Assembly: GCF_001269905.1 (NCBI RefSeq)
Contig: NZ_LHVK01000004.1
Span: 186,001 to 250,000 of the forward strand
Origin: Pseudomonas corrugata
Lineage (GTDB): Bacteria > Pseudomonadota > Gammaproteobacteria > Pseudomonadales > Pseudomonadaceae
Length of the DNA stretch: 64,000 nt
Direction of reading: 5' to 3'
Positions within the stretch are counted from its first letter, which is position 1. Every line of letters begins with the position of its first letter. Shown here piece after piece: positions 62,675 through 64,000 of this stretch. The position numbers and the translations under genes are program-made. A model generated the notes under the pieces. It ran no database searches. It was not told the origin of the DNA and saw only the letters and a program-made list of their open reading frames with translations.

Positions 62675-64000
62675 TCAGCGCAGCATGCCGCTGCCGTAGC
62701 CCTTCAGGTTGGCTTTCTTCATCAGGGATTCGTACTGGTGCGAAACGAGGTGCGATTGTACTTGGGACATGAAGTCCATCACAACCACGACCACGATCAG
62801 CAACGAGGTCCCGCCAAGGTAGAACGGTACGTTTGCCGCAACCACCAGGAACTGGGGCAGCAGGCAGACGGCCGTCATGTAAAGAGCACCGAACATGGTC
62901 AAGCGAGTCAGAACGCCATCAATGTAGCGCGCAGACTGCTCACCTGGACGGATACCCGGAATAAAGGCACCGGACTTCTTCAGGTTTTCCGCTACGTCTT
63001 TCGGATTGAACATCAACGCCGTATAGAAGAAGCAGAAGAAAATAATCCCTGCACTAAACAGCAGAATATTCAACGGCTGACCAGGAGCGATCGACTGCGA
63101 GATGTCCTGCAACCAGCCCATACCTTCAGACTGGCCGAACCAGGCACCCAACGAAGCCGGGAACAGCAAGATGCTGCTCGCGAAAATAGCCGGGATAACA
63201 CCGGCCATGTTCACCTTCAACGGCAAGTGGCTGGTCTGCGCAGCAAACACCTTGCGGCCTTGCTGACGCTTGGCGTAGTGAACAGCAATACGACGCTGAC
63301 CACGCTCAATGAACACCACGAAACCGATAATCGCTACTGCCAGCAAACCGATGGCAACCAGGGCAAAAATGTTGATATCGCCCTGACGCGCAGACTCGAA
63401 AGACTGCCCGATCGCTCTCGGAAGACCGGCGACGATACCTGCGAAGATCAACATCGAGATACCGTTGCCAACACCACGCTCAGTAATCTGCTCACCCAAC
63501 CACATCATGAACATCGCACCTGCCACAAACGTGGTAACCGCGACGAAATAGAAGCTGAGGTCAGCATTGAACGAAACGCCCTGCCCCGCCAAGCCAATGG
63601 ACATGCCAATTGCCTGAACGAGAGCGAGTACGACAGTGCCGTAGCGGGTGTACTGGCTGATCTTGCGACGGCCAGCTTCACCTTCCTTCTTCAACTGTTC
63701 CAGCTGCGGGCTGACGGCTGTCATCAGCTGCATGATGATCGATGCCGAAATGTACGGCATGATCCCCAGTGCAAAGATGCTCATCCGCTCCAGCGCGCCG
63801 CCGGAAAACATGTTGAACAAGCTAAGAATGGTCCCCTCATTCTGTCGAAACAGGTCTGCGAGTCGGTCCGGGTTGATACCTGGAACCGGGATGTGTGCGC
63901 CTATTCGGTAGACGATAATCGCCAGGAACAGAAAACGCAGACGAGCCCAGAGTTCAGACATACCGCCTTTGCCGAGCGCAGAGAGAGCACCTTGCTTAGC
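62675..64000 (-). CDS. secY: Preprotein translocase subunit SecY (start codon just outside the window)
   Basis: Encodes 441 residues visible. The frame is open to the window edge and begins [20 protein letters not shown], so only the initiator Met is missing. It has ten membrane helices; [20 protein letters not shown] and [24 protein letters not shown] ([20 protein letters not shown]) segments are SecY hallmarks. It forms the SecYEG protein-conducting channel. Last spc-operon gene before rpmJ. Confidence 0.97.
   Translation of the reverse strand, partial: AKQGALSALGKGGMSELWARLRFLFLAIIVYRIGAHIPVPGINPDRLADLFRQNEGTILSLFNMFSGGALERMSIFALGIMPYISASIIMQLMTAVSPQLEQLKKEGEAGRRKISQYTRYGTVVLALVQAIGMSIGLAGQGVSFNADLSFYFVAVTTFVAGAMFMMWLGEQITERGVGNGISMLIFAGIVAGLPRAIGQSFESARQGDINIFALVAIGLLAVAIIGFVVFIERGQRRIAVHYAKRQQGRKVFAAQTSHLPLKVNMAGVIPAIFASSILLFPASLGAWFGQSEGMGWLQDISQSIAPGQPLNILLFSAGIIFFCFFYTALMFNPKDVAENLKKSGAFIPGIRPGEQSARYIDGVLTRLTMFGALYMTAVCLLPQFLVVAANVPFYLGGTSLLIVVVVVMDFMSQVQSHLVSHQYESLMKKANLKGYGSGMLR

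Overview
The window is chromosomal DNA from a fluorescent-group Pseudomonas. Three things point there. REP palindromes of the GTGGGAGCGAGCCTGCTCGC type sit in many host intergenic spaces. The order rplQ-katA-ferritin-uvrA-MFS-ssb matches the P. aeruginosa PA4237-PA4232 order as I remember it. The methyltransferase-ybbN-zinc operon-oprG-epimerase block matches PA4060-PA4069.

Layout. (1) 1-22.5 kb is ordinary GC-rich core: a methyltransferase, the thioredoxin-TPR chaperone CnoX, a Zur-type zinc operon (zrgA, ABC ATPase, permease, DUF3299), oprG behind two Anr-like boxes, two sugar-nucleotide enzymes, an IS110-family element lying inside a REP doublet, helicase Lhr, a YecE protein, the ybhP-clsB-ybhN set, a hydrolase/DUF3182 pair, a GlxA-type regulator and an isochorismatase-like hydrolase. 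(2) About 22.5-52.07 kb is a genomic island next to the ssb terminator. It has no REPs and is partly AT-rich. Its right end carries three consecutive tyrosine recombinases, two small coiled-coil proteins and a RecD-like helicase in one overlapping operon. Its cargo is mostly defence-like: an ABC-ATPase/TOPRIM protein between two diverged copies of an unknown gene, a 1259-residue CHAT protease, two lone MbcA/ParS/Xre toxin-binding domains, and a tightly coupled operon HTH - SNF2 helicase - AIPR - type III-like methyltransferase - 51-aa ORF - type III-like restriction helicase/nuclease. (3) 52.1-64 kb is core again: ssb, an MFS transporter, LexA-boxed uvrA, ferritin, katA, and the end of the ribosomal operon (secY, rpmJ, rpsM, rpsK, rpsD, rpoA, rplQ).

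How it works together. The recombinase operon probably moves the island. The SNF2-AIPR-Mod-Res operon looks like a modification-dependent anti-phage system with two extra subunits added to a type III-like pair. The CHAT protein and the ATPase/TOPRIM protein look like separate anti-phage effectors. I cannot match the six-gene operon or the CHAT/MbcA pairing to a named system from the sequence alone; these are the best candidates for something undescribed.
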